A DNA stretch of 64,000 nucleotides from Acinetobacter pseudolwoffii (GTDB taxonomy: Bacteria > Pseudomonadota > Gammaproteobacteria > Pseudomonadales > Moraxellaceae). Positions 14,557-24,228 of this stretch are shown in pieces. The notes under the pieces are model-generated. The model was not told where the DNA came from. It made no database searches and worked only from the letters and a program-made list of their open reading frames with translations. Both the position numbers and the translations under genes were made by a program. Location of the stretch: contig NZ_PHRG01000004.1 in the NCBI RefSeq assembly GCF_002803605.1, positions 124,001 to 188,000 on the forward strand. Reading direction: 5' to 3'. The stretch's first letter is position 1; each line of letters begins with the position of its first letter.

Positions 14557-17085
14557 ATGAAAAAGCTATCTTGTTCAGGCCTTGTCCACCCATTTTTTTT
14601 GATCATTATCATTATCCTGATCTCAATTCCGATGGGTTTTTATGGCATGTATCTCTATATTGCCCCATCTTTGCCTGAAATGTCCACGCTTAAAAAGGCG
14701 CCTTTATTAAAGCCTTTACAAGTTTTTAGTTCAGATAATGAATTAATTGCTGAGTATGGTGGCAAGCTTTCTGTTCCCGTGAAATATGAACAAATTCCAT
14801 CCGAGTTTATTCATGCTTTCCTCGCCGCTGAAGATTCCAGCTTTTTCGAGCATAGCGGAATCAGTTTTAAAAGCTTAGGCCGTGCAGTCAGTGAAAGTAT
14901 CACCGGTTCGGATGTGCAGACCGGTGGTTCCACTATCACCATGCAGGTGGCGAAAAACTATTATCTCAGCCCCGAACGAACACTCAAGCGTAAACTGACT
15001 GAAATTTTTCTGGCCCGTAAGATTGAGCAAAGCCTAACCAAAGAAGAAATTCTGACACTGTATGTGAATAAGATCTTCTTGGGTAAAAATGCCTACGGGA
15101 TCGCAGCAGCAACCAAAATTTACTATAACAAGAGTTTAGAAGAACTTTCGATTGCGCAAATGGCCATGATTTCAGGCTTACCTAAAGCGCCTTCTCGATA
15201 TAATCCGGTGGCCAATCCCAAACGTGCTCTCGAACGTCGCAACTGGATTTTAGGACGTATGCTGCAACTGGGCTATCTGAACCAGAGTCAGTATCAACAA
15301 GCGATTGCTGAACCCATCAATCTGGATATGCCTGACCGAAGTACCCGCAATAAATTCCCGTATGTCGGTGAGATGGTGCGTTCTGAACTGGTACAAAACT
15401 TTGGCGAACAGGCGGTAGATTCTGGCTACAAGGTCTATACCACTATCCATAGTGAACGCCAGACCTATGCAGAACAGGCGGTACAAGAGGGTCTGGAAGC
15501 TTATGACCGTCGACATGGCTGGCGTGGTGCTGAAGCACATGATCAACCGCTGGAAAATTTCCGTGCCTATGCCAACACCTACCCTGCTCAAGTGACCAAG
15601 ATTGGCAATTCCAGTTTTGAAGCGTTGATGCAGGATGGCACCACGGTAACTGTACCGTGGTCCGGTATGTCTTGGGCGCGCCCCTTTCGCAATGTCAACA
15701 GTGTAGGTGGTGCGCCTAGCAAAGCTTCCGAGATTGTCAAAGTCAAAGATATTATACGTTTACGACCGAATCAGAATAAAACCTCGTGGTCGCTGGTACA
15801 AATTCCAAATGTGCAAGGACAGTTGATTGCCATCAATCCAAATAATGGTGCAATTGAAGCCATTGTGGGCGGATACAACTTTTATCAGTCGAAATTTAAC
15901 CGTGCAATCCAGGGCTGGCGTCAACCCGGCTCTACGATTAAGCCTTTTGTTTATGCACTGGCTTTAGAACGAGGCATGACACCGCATACCATGGTGAATG
16001 ATGCGCCAATTACCATTGGCAAATGGACACCTCGTAATTCAGATGGCCGTTATCTGGGGATGATCCCGCTACGCCGCGCACTTTATCTTTCGCGCAATAC
16101 CGTTTCAGTGCGTTTATTACAGGCTGTCGGGATTGAACGTACCCGTCAGCTGTTTATGGATTTTGGTTTACAGGACAATCAGATTCCGCGTAACTATACC
16201 ATTGCACTTGGCACGCCTCAGGTTTTGCCGATTCAGATGGCGACAGGTTATGCGACTTTTGCCAACGGCGGTTACCGGATCCAGCCACATTTCATTACCC
16301 GTATTGAAGATGCCTATGGCCATACCATTTTTGAGGCTCAGCCTGAATATGCGTGTATTTCATGTATCAATACCGAAGAAGAACCTGCTCAACCTGCCGA
16401 CACCATGACCGCAGATGACGAAGCGATTGCAATCAACAATACAAGTCTAGAACAGAAACAGGCTGCACCCAAAGTCTCTGCCGAAGACAGTAATTATCGT
16501 CAGGCACAGCGTATTTTAAAATCCAGCTCTGCCTATGACATGGCCAATATTCTGCGTGATGTGATTCAGCACGGTACCGGCCGTGCGGCCTTAAGAATCG
16601 GGCGAAATGATATTGGGGGCAAAACCGGAACCACCAATGACGCCAAAGATGCCTGGTTCGCAGGGTTCAATGGCAAACTTGTTACCATCACCTGGGTCGG
16701 CTTTGACCAGCCTAAAACCTTGGGACGCCGTGAATATGGTGGTGTGGCAGCCTTACCGATCTGGACCGACTTTATGGGCAATGCCTTAAAAGGTCAGCCA
16801 GAAGCATGGGTGCGTTTAGACCGTAATGCCAAGGCACCAGTGAATCGAAGCAAGGTAGTTCAGGGTGATGAAGCGCAGAATGATCCGTCTTCACCACCAA
16901 TGGCCACTGCACTTTACCGCCCGGCACCTGTGGTCGTCCCGAAACGGACAGAAACGGATTTCGAAGATCTGCCAGGACAGGAAATTACTGTGCCAGATGC
17001 TGCTGAAACAACTGCTCCGCCAGAACAGCCGCTTCAACCAAGTAAAGTGGACGCTTTAGAAAACCTGATTCAAGAAGTGCAATAA
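14557..17085 (+). CDS. ponA: Penicillin-binding protein 1A (bifunctional transglycosylase/transpeptidase)
   Basis: Class A PBP that polymerises glycan strands and cross-links peptides in the periplasm. The 842-residue protein has one N-terminal membrane helix (about residues 12-36), a GT51 domain with the catalytic Glu in AAEDSSFFEHSG and the GGSTITMQVAKN motif, an OB-like insert around 330-400, and a transpeptidase domain with GSTIKPF (active Ser), SRNTVS and the GGKTGTT box. The C-terminal tail is Pro/Glu-rich and low in complexity. No good ribosome-binding site precedes the ATG. Its place divergent from pilM is widespread in gamma-proteobacteria. The terminator at 17113-17136 ends it. Confidence 0.96.
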   Translation: MKKLSCSGLVHPFFLIIIIILISIPMGFYGMYLYIAPSLPEMSTLKKAPLLKPLQVFSSDNELIAEYGGKLSVPVKYEQIPSEFIHAFLAAEDSSFFEHSGISFKSLGRAVSESITGSDVQTGGSTITMQVAKNYYLSPERTLKRKLTEIFLARKIEQSLTKEEILTLYVNKIFLGKNAYGIAAATKIYYNKSLEELSIAQMAMISGLPKAPSRYNPVANPKRALERRNWILGRMLQLGYLNQSQYQQAIAEPINLDMPDRSTRNKFPYVGEMVRSELVQNFGEQAVDSGYKVYTTIHSERQTYAEQAVQEGLEAYDRRHGWRGAEAHDQPLENFRAYANTYPAQVTKIGNSSFEALMQDGTTVTVPWSGMSWARPFRNVNSVGGAPSKASEIVKVKDIIRLRPNQNKTSWSLVQIPNVQGQLIAINPNNGAIEAIVGGYNFYQSKFNRAIQGWRQPGSTIKPFVYALALERGMTPHTMVNDAPITIGKWTPRNSDGRYLGMIPLRRALYLSRNTVSVRLLQAVGIERTRQLFMDFGLQDNQIPRNYTIALGTPQVLPIQMATGYATFANGGYRIQPHFITRIEDAYGHTIFEAQPEYACISCINTEEEPAQPADTMTADDEAIAINNTSLEQKQAAPKVSAEDSNYRQAQRILKSSSAYDMANILRDVIQHGTGRAALRIGRNDIGGKTGTTNDAKDAWFAGFNGKLVTITWVGFDQPKTLGRREYGGVAALPIWTDFMGNALKGQPEAWVRLDRNAKAPVNRSKVVQGDEAQNDPSSPPMATALYRPAPVVVPKRTETDFEDLPGQEITVPDAAETTAPPEQPLQPSKVDALENLIQEVQ

Positions 17086-17112
17086 CCACAACCGACAAAC
17101 TAGTATAAAAAA

Positions 17113-17136
17113 GCCCTCAACAATGAGGGCATTTTT
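17113..17136. terminator. Bidirectional terminator between ponA and rlmA
   Basis: The 6-bp stem GCCCTC/GAGGGC (17113-17130) is flanked by A-rich sequence on the left and T-rich on the right, so it can stop transcription from ponA (plus) and from rlmA (minus), which converge here. Confidence 0.85.
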
Positions 17137-17148
17137 ATCGGTGAATTT

Positions 17149-17952
17149 TTATTTTTTCTGAAACAGATAGATCTGATATTGCGCCAGCAATTTAAACTGA
17201 TCCTGCTGTTCAAGTGCCAGACGGCGTTCAGGTTTGGCCTTGTAAGCATACGGTGTCATAGCAATCAGGTTTTTTAAATCTGTCTGTGGCAAAGTCATCG
17301 GGGCATCAATCACCTGCTCACTGAGCAGATCAAATTCATCTTGCAGTTGCTCAACAAACTTTTGCGGTTCGTGGGGTTTCACTTCTTCAAAAAGTGCCTC
17401 ACGCATCGCATATAAATGCTGTGGCGCAGGTGTCACCACCATTAAATAACCTTCAGCTTTTAAAACCCGTAAAATTTCCTGTTTTGGGATCGGACTGAAC
17501 AGGCTGGTACACATATCAATCGACCCATCCAGCACCGGTAAAGTCGCCCCGGTTCCTACGACCCAGGTGATATTTTTATTGAGCTTGGCCGCGACCTGAA
17601 CGGCATTTTTGGCAATATCCACCCCGACGCATTGCAGCACTTCAGTCTGCATGGCATCAGTATAGTAGCCTTCACCACACCCAATATCTAAAAGATTTTC
17701 AATACGCAGCTCTCGGATCTTCTCTACCACGGCCTGTTGCAAAGGCGCATAATGACCCGCACTCAAAAATGCACGACGTGCCTGGACGGACTCAGGCGTA
17801 TCCCCAGGATTTTTACTGTGTTTATGTTGCACCACATGCAGGTTCACATAGCCTTGCTTGGCCACATCGTAGCTATGATGATTCTCACATCGCCATGTTC
17901 TTTCATTTAAGCTCAACTGCTGGCGACAGACTGGGCACATGAGTAAATTCAT
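17149..17952 (-). CDS. rlmA: 23S rRNA (guanine-N1)-methyltransferase RlmA-like
   Basis: Predicted to methylate N1 of a guanine in helix 35 of 23S rRNA (G745 in E. coli) using SAM. The 267-residue protein starts with a small zinc finger of the RlmA type (MCPVC near residue 5, then RCENHH), followed by a Rossmann methyltransferase domain with LLDIGCGEGYYTDAM and GVDIAKNAV, and the SLFSPIPKQEILRVLKAEG region that ends motif VI. I placed the start at ATG 17952, six bases after GGAG; ATG 17955 and a TTG at 17964 are also in frame but poorly spaced. It is separated from mraY by a terminator. Confidence 0.9.
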   Translation of the reverse strand: MNLLMCPVCRQQLSLNERTWRCENHHSYDVAKQGYVNLHVVQHKHSKNPGDTPESVQARRAFLSAGHYAPLQQAVVEKIRELRIENLLDIGCGEGYYTDAMQTEVLQCVGVDIAKNAVQVAAKLNKNITWVVGTGATLPVLDGSIDMCTSLFSPIPKQEILRVLKAEGYLMVVTPAPQHLYAMREALFEEVKPHEPQKFVEQLQDEFDLLSEQVIDAPMTLPQTDLKNLIAMTPYAYKAKPERRLALEQQDQFKLLAQYQIYLFQKK

Positions 17953-17967
17953 CATTTTCTCCAAAAC

Positions 17968-17996
17968 AAAAAAGCCGGCCTGCGCCGACTTTTTTC
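17968..17996 (-). terminator. Terminator after mraY
   Basis: Minus-strand stem AGTCGGC/GCCGGCT with loop GCAG, flanked by A6 and T6. It lies just past the mraY stop and directly before the rlmA ribosome-binding site, so it ends the wall-synthesis cluster. Confidence 0.85.
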
Positions 17997-18006
17997 AATG
18001 CATCTC

Positions 18007-19125
18007 TTAGCGCAATTTTAAGGTCATTAGACCCAAAACCACCAGCATAATCGTAATAATCCAGAAACGAATGACGACTTGAGTTTCACGCCAGCCTTTC
18101 TTTTCATAATGATGATGCAGCGGTGCCATCAGGAACACGCGTTTATTGCGCATTCTTAATGAACCAATCTGCAAGAATACTGAAATCGCTTCGACCAAGA
18201 ATACACCCGCCATAATCGCAAAGACGATTTCCTGGCGAACCATCACGGCAATCGTCCCCAACATCGCACCCAGCGATAAAGCACCGACATCACCCATAAA
18301 CACTTGCGCAGGATGGGCGTTATACCACAGGAATGCCAGACCGGCACCAATCATCGCCGCACAGATCACCACCAGTTCAGAGGAATATTTCACATAGGGA
18401 ATATGCAGGTAATTGGCAAAACGCACATCTCCGGCCAGATAGGCAAATACACCCAGACCTGCTGCAACCAGTACAATTGGCATAATCGCCAGACCATCCA
18501 GACCATCGGTGAGGTTTACCGCATTGGATGCACCATTGATCACAAAATAAGTGAAAATAATGAAGCCAATCCCCAGTGGAATAGCCGACAGCGGAATCGT
18601 CAAATCTTTAAAGAATGGAATCAAAAGATCCAGCATATTCGCGGTATGTACCGGATTGGTCTGCTGCTGTGCAATCACATACAGGGCAATACCGACTCCC
18701 AATGCACCGACCGAAGTCCAGAAGAATTTTTTCTTCGCAGGCAGACCGGCATTGTCTTTATAACGGATTTTAATCCAGTCATCCGCCCAACCCACGGCAC
18801 CGAAGATGACCATCACCGCCAGTACAATCCAGACATAAGGATTGGAAAGATCCGCCCAAAGCAGGGTCGAAATACCGATTGAAAGCAAGATTAGTACCCC
18901 ACCCATGGTCGGTGTACCCATTTTCTTGGCATGGTTTTCAGGGGCATACGAGCTGACCGCCTGACCATATTTGAGTGCCTGAAGCTTGCGAATCATGATA
19001 GGACCCAGCACCAGACCAATGGTCAATGCCGTCAGGACACTGAGCAACGCACGTAAAGTTAAATAACGAACCACCTGAAACGTGCTGTCAAAGCCCGCCA
19101 AATGTTCAAAGAGCCATAACAGCAT
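18007..19125 (-). CDS. mraY: Phospho-N-acetylmuramoyl-pentapeptide transferase
   Basis: Integral membrane enzyme that transfers phospho-MurNAc-pentapeptide from UDP to undecaprenyl phosphate, giving lipid I. The 372-residue protein has about ten membrane helices. Conserved cytoplasmic loops are visible: [20 protein letters not shown] (aspartate pair), [20 protein letters not shown] and the HHHYEKKGW histidine motif near the C-terminus. Its start follows the murF stop directly (TAA-ATG), and it is the last gene of the cluster; the usual followers murD, ftsW, murG and murC are absent here. Confidence 0.97.
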   Translation of the reverse strand: MLLWLFEHLAGFDSTFQVVRYLTLRALLSVLTALTIGLVLGPIMIRKLQALKYGQAVSSYAPENHAKKMGTPTMGGVLILLSIGISTLLWADLSNPYVWIVLAVMVIFGAVGWADDWIKIRYKDNAGLPAKKKFFWTSVGALGVGIALYVIAQQQTNPVHTANMLDLLIPFFKDLTIPLSAIPLGIGFIIFTYFVINGASNAVNLTDGLDGLAIMPIVLVAAGLGVFAYLAGDVRFANYLHIPYVKYSSELVVICAAMIGAGLAFLWYNAHPAQVFMGDVGALSLGAMLGTIAVMVRQEIVFAIMAGVFLVEAISVFLQIGSLRMRNKRVFLMAPLHHHYEKKGWRETQVVIRFWIITIMLVVLGLMTLKLR

Positions 19126-20529
19126 TTAGAGTTTCTCCATCAATGCAGCCATCAATGTTTCCATATGGGTATAACGCGACCCTTTAAACAGAAATGACAT
19201 CGGCTGAGGTTGATGTGTTTCAATCAAATGAATTAAAAATGGCAATGCCTGCTCCTGATTCAGGAAAGCCTGCATTTTCTTGCCATATTGGGTACTACGT
19301 GCACCTTCCTGTGCGGCAGGTGCAAATTCACCCACAGCCACCACAAAGTTAATGCCTTTGACCGAGACCAGATCTCGACCCAGCTTATAATGTTCCATCG
19401 CAGCCGATGAACCGAGTTCACCGATATCACCGGTCACCATGACCCGAATGCCCTGCTGCTGTGCCAAAACTTCAGCTGCTGCACGCATTGAACCAGGATT
19501 GGCATTGTAGGTATCATCAATCAGCAAATACTGTTTGTGTTGAATAAAATTCAAACGGCCTTTGGCACCCACAGCCTGCTCCAGACCGGCCACAATATCA
19601 TCCAGACCAATCCCGATTGCCAAAGCAAAGGCAGCTGCTGCTGTGGCATTTTCAACATTATGTTCACCGGCAAAGGGCAGCTGAACTGTTTTCGAAGCTT
19701 GTGGTGTATTCAGGGTAAAGGTAGAAGATTGCGCATCGAGCACGACATCGCTGGCATACACCTCACCGCCGGCACCAAAACTTAAGCTTTGTTCAGTTTT
19801 GATTGCCTGACGAATGGTTTCAGTAAAATCATCTGCGGCAGGAATAATCGAGGTTTCTGTAATATGCGCGTAAATTTCAGATTTGGCAGTACAAATGCCA
19901 TCACGGCCGCCGAATTCACCCAAATGCGCAGTCCCGATATTAATAATCCCGGCTACATGGGGCTGTACCATGTTTGAGGTGTACTCAATTTCGCCCTGAT
20001 GACTTGCACCCAGCTCCATCACTGCATACTGATGTTCGGGACGTAATTCGAGCAACATCACCGGTACGCCGAGGTCATTATTCAGGTTGCCACGCGTGAT
20101 CAGTGTCGGCGCAAGACGAGACAAGATGCTCCCCAGCATTTCCTTGGTGGTGGTCTTGCCACTGCTGCCGGTCAAGGCAATGACTTTGAGCTGAGGATTC
20201 TGCTGACGACGGTATGCGCCCAACCGCCCTAGTGCCAAACGGGTATCGTCTACGACAAGCTGGCAGATATCAATATCGAGCGGTCGACTGACGATCGCAA
20301 TCTGACAGCCGCTTGCTGCTACTTGTGCCACAAAATCATGGGCATCAAAGCGCTCGCCTTGCAGCGCAAGGAAAGCATCCCCTTGTTCAGCATCACGCGA
20401 ATCGGTCAGAATACGTTTGATGGCGTCTGCCGGTTTTTTATTATTGAGCCAATCGCCTTGAGTCGCTTGTTCAAGCTGTTCTGCTGTCCAAGGTGCAAGT
20501 GGCACGGTACTGGTTGTTGAGGTATGCAT
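19126..20529 (-). CDS. murF: UDP-MurNAc-tripeptide-D-Ala-D-Ala ligase
   Basis: Adds D-Ala-D-Ala to UDP-MurNAc-tripeptide in the cytoplasm. The 467-residue Mur ligase has the N-terminal UDP-substrate domain, the ATP-binding loop ALTGSSGKTTTKEM (about 119-132), NLNNDLGVP and the MELGASHQGEIEYTS motif of the central domain, and the C-terminal domain with DTYNANPGSM and VMVTGDIGELG. It follows murE after 9 bases and touches mraY, so the three are translated from one message. Confidence 0.97.
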   Translation of the reverse strand: MHTSTTSTVPLAPWTAEQLEQATQGDWLNNKKPADAIKRILTDSRDAEQGDAFLALQGERFDAHDFVAQVAASGCQIAIVSRPLDIDICQLVVDDTRLALGRLGAYRRQQNPQLKVIALTGSSGKTTTKEMLGSILSRLAPTLITRGNLNNDLGVPVMLLELRPEHQYAVMELGASHQGEIEYTSNMVQPHVAGIINIGTAHLGEFGGRDGICTAKSEIYAHITETSIIPAADDFTETIRQAIKTEQSLSFGAGGEVYASDVVLDAQSSTFTLNTPQASKTVQLPFAGEHNVENATAAAAFALAIGIGLDDIVAGLEQAVGAKGRLNFIQHKQYLLIDDTYNANPGSMRAAAEVLAQQQGIRVMVTGDIGELGSSAAMEHYKLGRDLVSVKGINFVVAVGEFAPAAQEGARSTQYGKKMQAFLNQEQALPFLIHLIETHQPQPMSFLFKGSRYTHMETLMAALMEKL

Positions 20530-20538
20530 ATCTGAATC

Positions 20539-22035
20539 CTAATACGCTGGATAAGCTGAATCTGCGCTGTGATGCTGGGCATCAATCGCGGCTTGCACTT
20601 CGACCACATCATCAAACCAGTGACGTACACCATCAATTTCCTGATAATTTTCGTGACCTTTGCCTGCAATCACCACGATGTCCCCTGCCTGCGCGTGTTT
20701 AACGACAAACTTGATCGCTTCACGACGGTCATGAATTTCATGGTAGCTTTTGCCTAAAAAGTCGATGCCATTTTTCATATCGGCAAAAATTTGTGCAGGA
20801 TCTTCGGTTCGCGGATTATCGGAAGTCAAGACCGCAATATCCGAACCTTCTAATGCTGCTTGGGTCATGAGTGGACGCTTGCCGCGGTCACGATCGCCGC
20901 CACAGCCAAAGACGGCCCAGAGATTTTGCGCAACATGACGTTTTAAAGTGATGAGAACCTGAGTCAAGGCATCAGGTGTATGCGCATAATCCACTACAAA
21001 TAGGCGCTCGCCATCACGCAGCACCTGCATCCGGCCTGGTGCACCTTTGAGCTGTGGTACAGTCGCAATCAAGCTGCTTAAATCAAATCCGGCCTGCTCT
21101 GCCATGATCAGACTGGCGACCAGATTTTCAATATTGAAATGTCCAAGCAGCGGACTGTTCACAACATATTCAGCAGAAGCCGTTTTCAGCTTAAAGGCCG
21201 CACCTGAAATGCTGTATTGAATATCCTGAACCTGATAATCCGCAGCTTGACGGGTTGAATAGGTCAAAATTTCTGGCTGTGAGGGATTGTTGCGCGCTGC
21301 ATCAATCATGATATGAGCATGCGCATCATCCAGGTTGATGACAGCCACTTTTAAACTTTCAAATTTAAATAAAGCAGATTTGGCTTCTGCATAGGCTTGC
21401 AGCGTCCCGTGATAATCCAGATGATCGCGACTTAAATTACTATAGCCCGCAATCTCGATATCACAGCCATTCAAGCGACCTTGCTCCAGACCATGCGAAC
21501 TGGCTTCAATCGAGGCAAATTTAGCACCGGCTTGAGCATAAACATGCAAAGCATTTTGCAATTGCAAAGCATCGAGCGTGGTATGCGACGAGGCTTCCAG
21601 ATTTGGCAAAATCCCGTTACCTGTCGTCCCCATCACTGCACAAGCTTTGCTTTGTAACATGAACAGTTCCGCAACCAAACGTGAAATCGTGGTTTTACCA
21701 TTGGTGCCGGTCACTGCAAGAATACCTGCAGCCTGAACAGGTTGGCTGGCTTGTAAGTATTGTTTTTGCCACTGTCCCATCAAATGTCGGACATCAGCAA
21801 CCACTAGATTGGGTGAGATATCCAATTCGATTTCAGAAATCACCGCTAAGGCACCCTGCTCTAAAGCTTTTTGTGCAAATACTGCAGTTTTTTCTGGTTG
21901 TGACAGACTGGTCAGGGCAATAAAAATTTGCCCTGCCTTAACTTTACGGCTATCCAGTTCGAAACCCTGAAAGGCTTGGGTCATCCATTCAGCAGTATCT
22001 TGAACGGCGTAGAGATCTTTAAATGTAATAGACAT
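20539..22035 (-). CDS. murE: UDP-MurNAc-tripeptide synthetase (meso-diaminopimelate-adding)
   Basis: Adds the third residue of the peptidoglycan stem peptide. The 498-residue protein shows the ATP loop TGTNGKTTISRL, the ASSHGLEQGR motif, and the C-terminal DNPRTEDP. The DNPR tetrapeptide is the established signature for meso-diaminopimelate rather than lysine, consistent with a Gram-negative wall. The lysine that becomes carbamylated should lie in the EAKSALFKF stretch. It lies 11 bases downstream of ftsI. Confidence 0.97.
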   Translation of the reverse strand: MSITFKDLYAVQDTAEWMTQAFQGFELDSRKVKAGQIFIALTSLSQPEKTAVFAQKALEQGALAVISEIELDISPNLVVADVRHLMGQWQKQYLQASQPVQAAGILAVTGTNGKTTISRLVAELFMLQSKACAVMGTTGNGILPNLEASSHTTLDALQLQNALHVYAQAGAKFASIEASSHGLEQGRLNGCDIEIAGYSNLSRDHLDYHGTLQAYAEAKSALFKFESLKVAVINLDDAHAHIMIDAARNNPSQPEILTYSTRQAADYQVQDIQYSISGAAFKLKTASAEYVVNSPLLGHFNIENLVASLIMAEQAGFDLSSLIATVPQLKGAPGRMQVLRDGERLFVVDYAHTPDALTQVLITLKRHVAQNLWAVFGCGGDRDRGKRPLMTQAALEGSDIAVLTSDNPRTEDPAQIFADMKNGIDFLGKSYHEIHDRREAIKFVVKHAQAGDIVVIAGKGHENYQEIDGVRHWFDDVVEVQAAIDAQHHSADSAYPAY

Positions 22036-22046
22036 TGATCACCTAT

Positions 22047-23870
22047 TTACTGGACTTTGGGAGATTCTAAAGGTTTGTCCAGAGGGACATTCAGCAGACG
22101 CAAGGATTCCTGCATCACGCGTGCAAATACCGGTGCCGATACCGTACCACCGTAATAGGTGCCTTGCGGATTTTCGACCACCACCACCATGGCAATACGC
22201 GGATCACTCACGGGCGCTACGCCAGCAAACAAAGCCCGGTATTCATTGGTAGAATAGCCTTTACGATCGGCACGCAGTTTATGCGCAGTACCGGTTTTCC
22301 CTGCCACACGATAACCCGGAATTGTCGCGCGCGTAGCGGTACCGCCAGGCAGAGTTGCTACTTCCAGCATAAGCAAGACCTGATCTGCAATATTGGCATC
22401 AATCATTTGCTCACCCTGCGGCTGTTCTTCCAGCTTGTACAGGCTCAGCGGCATTCTCACACCCTTATTGGCCAGCATGGCATAGGCATCCGCCATTTGC
22501 AGTACAGTAGCATTCAGGCCATAACCATAGGACATGGTTGCCACTTCTGACACATTCCATTTACTTGGTGGCAAGATCAGACCGGCACTTTCACCCGGGA
22601 ATCTTACTGCTGAGCGTGAGCCAAAACCCAAGCGTTTATAGAAAGTAGGTAGAGTTTCATACGGCAAAGACAAGGCCAGTTTGGCGACACCCACGTTCGA
22701 AGATTTCTGGATAATACCGCCCAGTGTTAACTGACCATAGTTATGCGTATCACGAATGGTGTGATTGCCAATTCGCATACTGCCCGGTGTGGTGTTGACC
22801 ACAGAATTGGCCGTATATTTACCACTTTCCAGAGCCATTGCCACGGTGAAGGGCTTCATGGTCGAACCCGGCTCGAAGGAATCCACCGCACCACGGTTAC
22901 GCATGGCATCCTTGTTCAGCAGACCATTTTTATCATTCGGGTTATATGATGGCCAAGATGACAAGGCCAGAATTTCTCCGGTTTTTACATCGACCGCAAT
23001 CGCAGTCGCAGAACGGGCATTATTGGCCACACCTGCCGCAGTCAGTTCACGGTACATAATATATTGCAGACGCGAGTCGATACTCAGGGTGATATTCTCG
23101 CCCGGCTCGACTTCTTTAATCACTTCCGGCTCTTTAACCCGGTTGCCTTTTTTATCCCGGATAATCTGCTGCTCACCATCTTCACCTGCCAGACGGGTAT
23201 TGAGCTGCATTTCCAGACCTTCAATCCCGGTGCCTTCACTATTGGTCAGACCAATAATCTGTGAATTGGGCTGTGGCTGCGGATAATAACGTTTGTAGTT
23301 TTTCTCGGTATACACGCCTTGAAAATTACGCTTCATGATCAGTTCAGCCTGTTGTGGCGGAACTTCTTTTTTCAGGATCAGATAACGAGAACGCGGGCGT
23401 TCTTGCATTTTTTTGCGTAGTTCTGCCCGATCCATACCGACTGCATCGGCCAGTTCATCCAGATTCAGGTTTTTATCCGGCAACTGGCGTTTCAGCTTGC
23501 GGCTATCTGGCTCTTTTTCTAGTGCCAGTATGGTCTCGTCATAGAGTTTTTTATTGTCAAAATAGTCACGTGGATCAATCACGATTTTCATGATCGGCGT
23601 ACTGATCGCCAGCGGCACCCCATTACGGTCATAAATCACGCCACGCATGGCCTTGATGGTATTGGTTCTTAAAATATTGGCATTGGCTTTATTTTGCAAA
23701 AAATCCTTATTGATAATCTGCACATAGAAGGCCCGGCAAATCAGTGTAATAAAACACAGCAACACCACCGCCCACATGATATAGAAACGATTGATATACA
23801 CATTTGAGGCGTTTTTGTCGGTAACTGATTGTTTTTTACGTACCGCTTGCTTCTTTCTTTTGTCTATCAT
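22047..23870 (-). CDS. ftsI: Penicillin-binding protein 3, septal transpeptidase
   Basis: Class B PBP that cross-links septal peptidoglycan with FtsW. The 607-residue protein has a basic cytoplasmic tail, one membrane helix (about residues 31-50), the N-terminal pedestal domain with the MRGVIYDRNGVPLA motif, and a transpeptidase domain with EPGSTMKPF (active Ser), KSSNVG and AGKTGTAHK. It is the main target of several beta-lactams in Acinetobacter. Without a reference I cannot say whether resistance substitutions are present. It sits between ftsL and murE as in other dcw clusters. Confidence 0.97.
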   Translation of the reverse strand: MIDKRKKQAVRKKQSVTDKNASNVYINRFYIMWAVVLLCFITLICRAFYVQIINKDFLQNKANANILRTNTIKAMRGVIYDRNGVPLAISTPIMKIVIDPRDYFDNKKLYDETILALEKEPDSRKLKRQLPDKNLNLDELADAVGMDRAELRKKMQERPRSRYLILKKEVPPQQAELIMKRNFQGVYTEKNYKRYYPQPQPNSQIIGLTNSEGTGIEGLEMQLNTRLAGEDGEQQIIRDKKGNRVKEPEVIKEVEPGENITLSIDSRLQYIMYRELTAAGVANNARSATAIAVDVKTGEILALSSWPSYNPNDKNGLLNKDAMRNRGAVDSFEPGSTMKPFTVAMALESGKYTANSVVNTTPGSMRIGNHTIRDTHNYGQLTLGGIIQKSSNVGVAKLALSLPYETLPTFYKRLGFGSRSAVRFPGESAGLILPPSKWNVSEVATMSYGYGLNATVLQMADAYAMLANKGVRMPLSLYKLEEQPQGEQMIDANIADQVLLMLEVATLPGGTATRATIPGYRVAGKTGTAHKLRADRKGYSTNEYRALFAGVAPVSDPRIAMVVVVENPQGTYYGGTVSAPVFARVMQESLRLLNVPLDKPLESPKVQ

Positions 23871-23885
23871 GTCCGAGCGCTAGCC

Positions 23886-24218
23886 TTATTTTTTCTCATC
23901 TGAAGTTTGTGGTAAAGAAATGACGACACTTTGTGAAACCGGGGGAGAATACATGCGCAGCTGGGTGACAGCACGTGTGCCAATCTGCGCAGTTGCACCA
24001 AAAGTTTGCTGTTCAATTAACAAACGCCCCCAATCTGCATTCAGGTCATCACGCTCACGCAGATAAGTGCTCAGTTTTCTGGTGTCCTGACGATATTCAA
24101 ACACCTGAAATACCACAAAGACTGCACTGATGAAGACCATCAGTATCAAGACGAGATAGATGCAGGCTTGTTTAAGCCACAACTTTTCTGTTTTTTTATC
24201 AACCACTTCAGTTTTCAT
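23886..24218 (-). CDS. ftsL: Cell division protein FtsL
   Basis: Small bitopic division protein that forms a complex with FtsB and FtsQ. At 110 residues it has a short cytoplasmic part, a membrane helix around residues 16-38 (ACIYLVLILMVFISAVFVVF) and a periplasmic coiled coil with RKLSTYLRERDDLNADWGRLLIEQQTF lacking helix breakers. The sequence of FtsL is weakly conserved, so the call rests on topology plus its place between rsmH (10-base gap) and ftsI. Confidence 0.92.
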   Translation of the reverse strand: MKTEVVDKKTEKLWLKQACIYLVLILMVFISAVFVVFQVFEYRQDTRKLSTYLRERDDLNADWGRLLIEQQTFGATAQIGTRAVTQLRMYSPPVSQSVVISLPQTSDEKK

Positions 24219-24228
24219 GATGTGCCTA

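Noticed and set aside
18304..18882. 192-codon open frame on the plus strand
   Set aside because: It lies antisense to mraY, whose protein is certain. It has the composition of a shadow frame (His, Gln, Arg rich) and no ribosome-binding site.
22765..23286. 173-codon open frame on the plus strand
   Set aside because: Antisense to ftsI; a Ser/Arg/Leu-rich shadow of a conserved gene.
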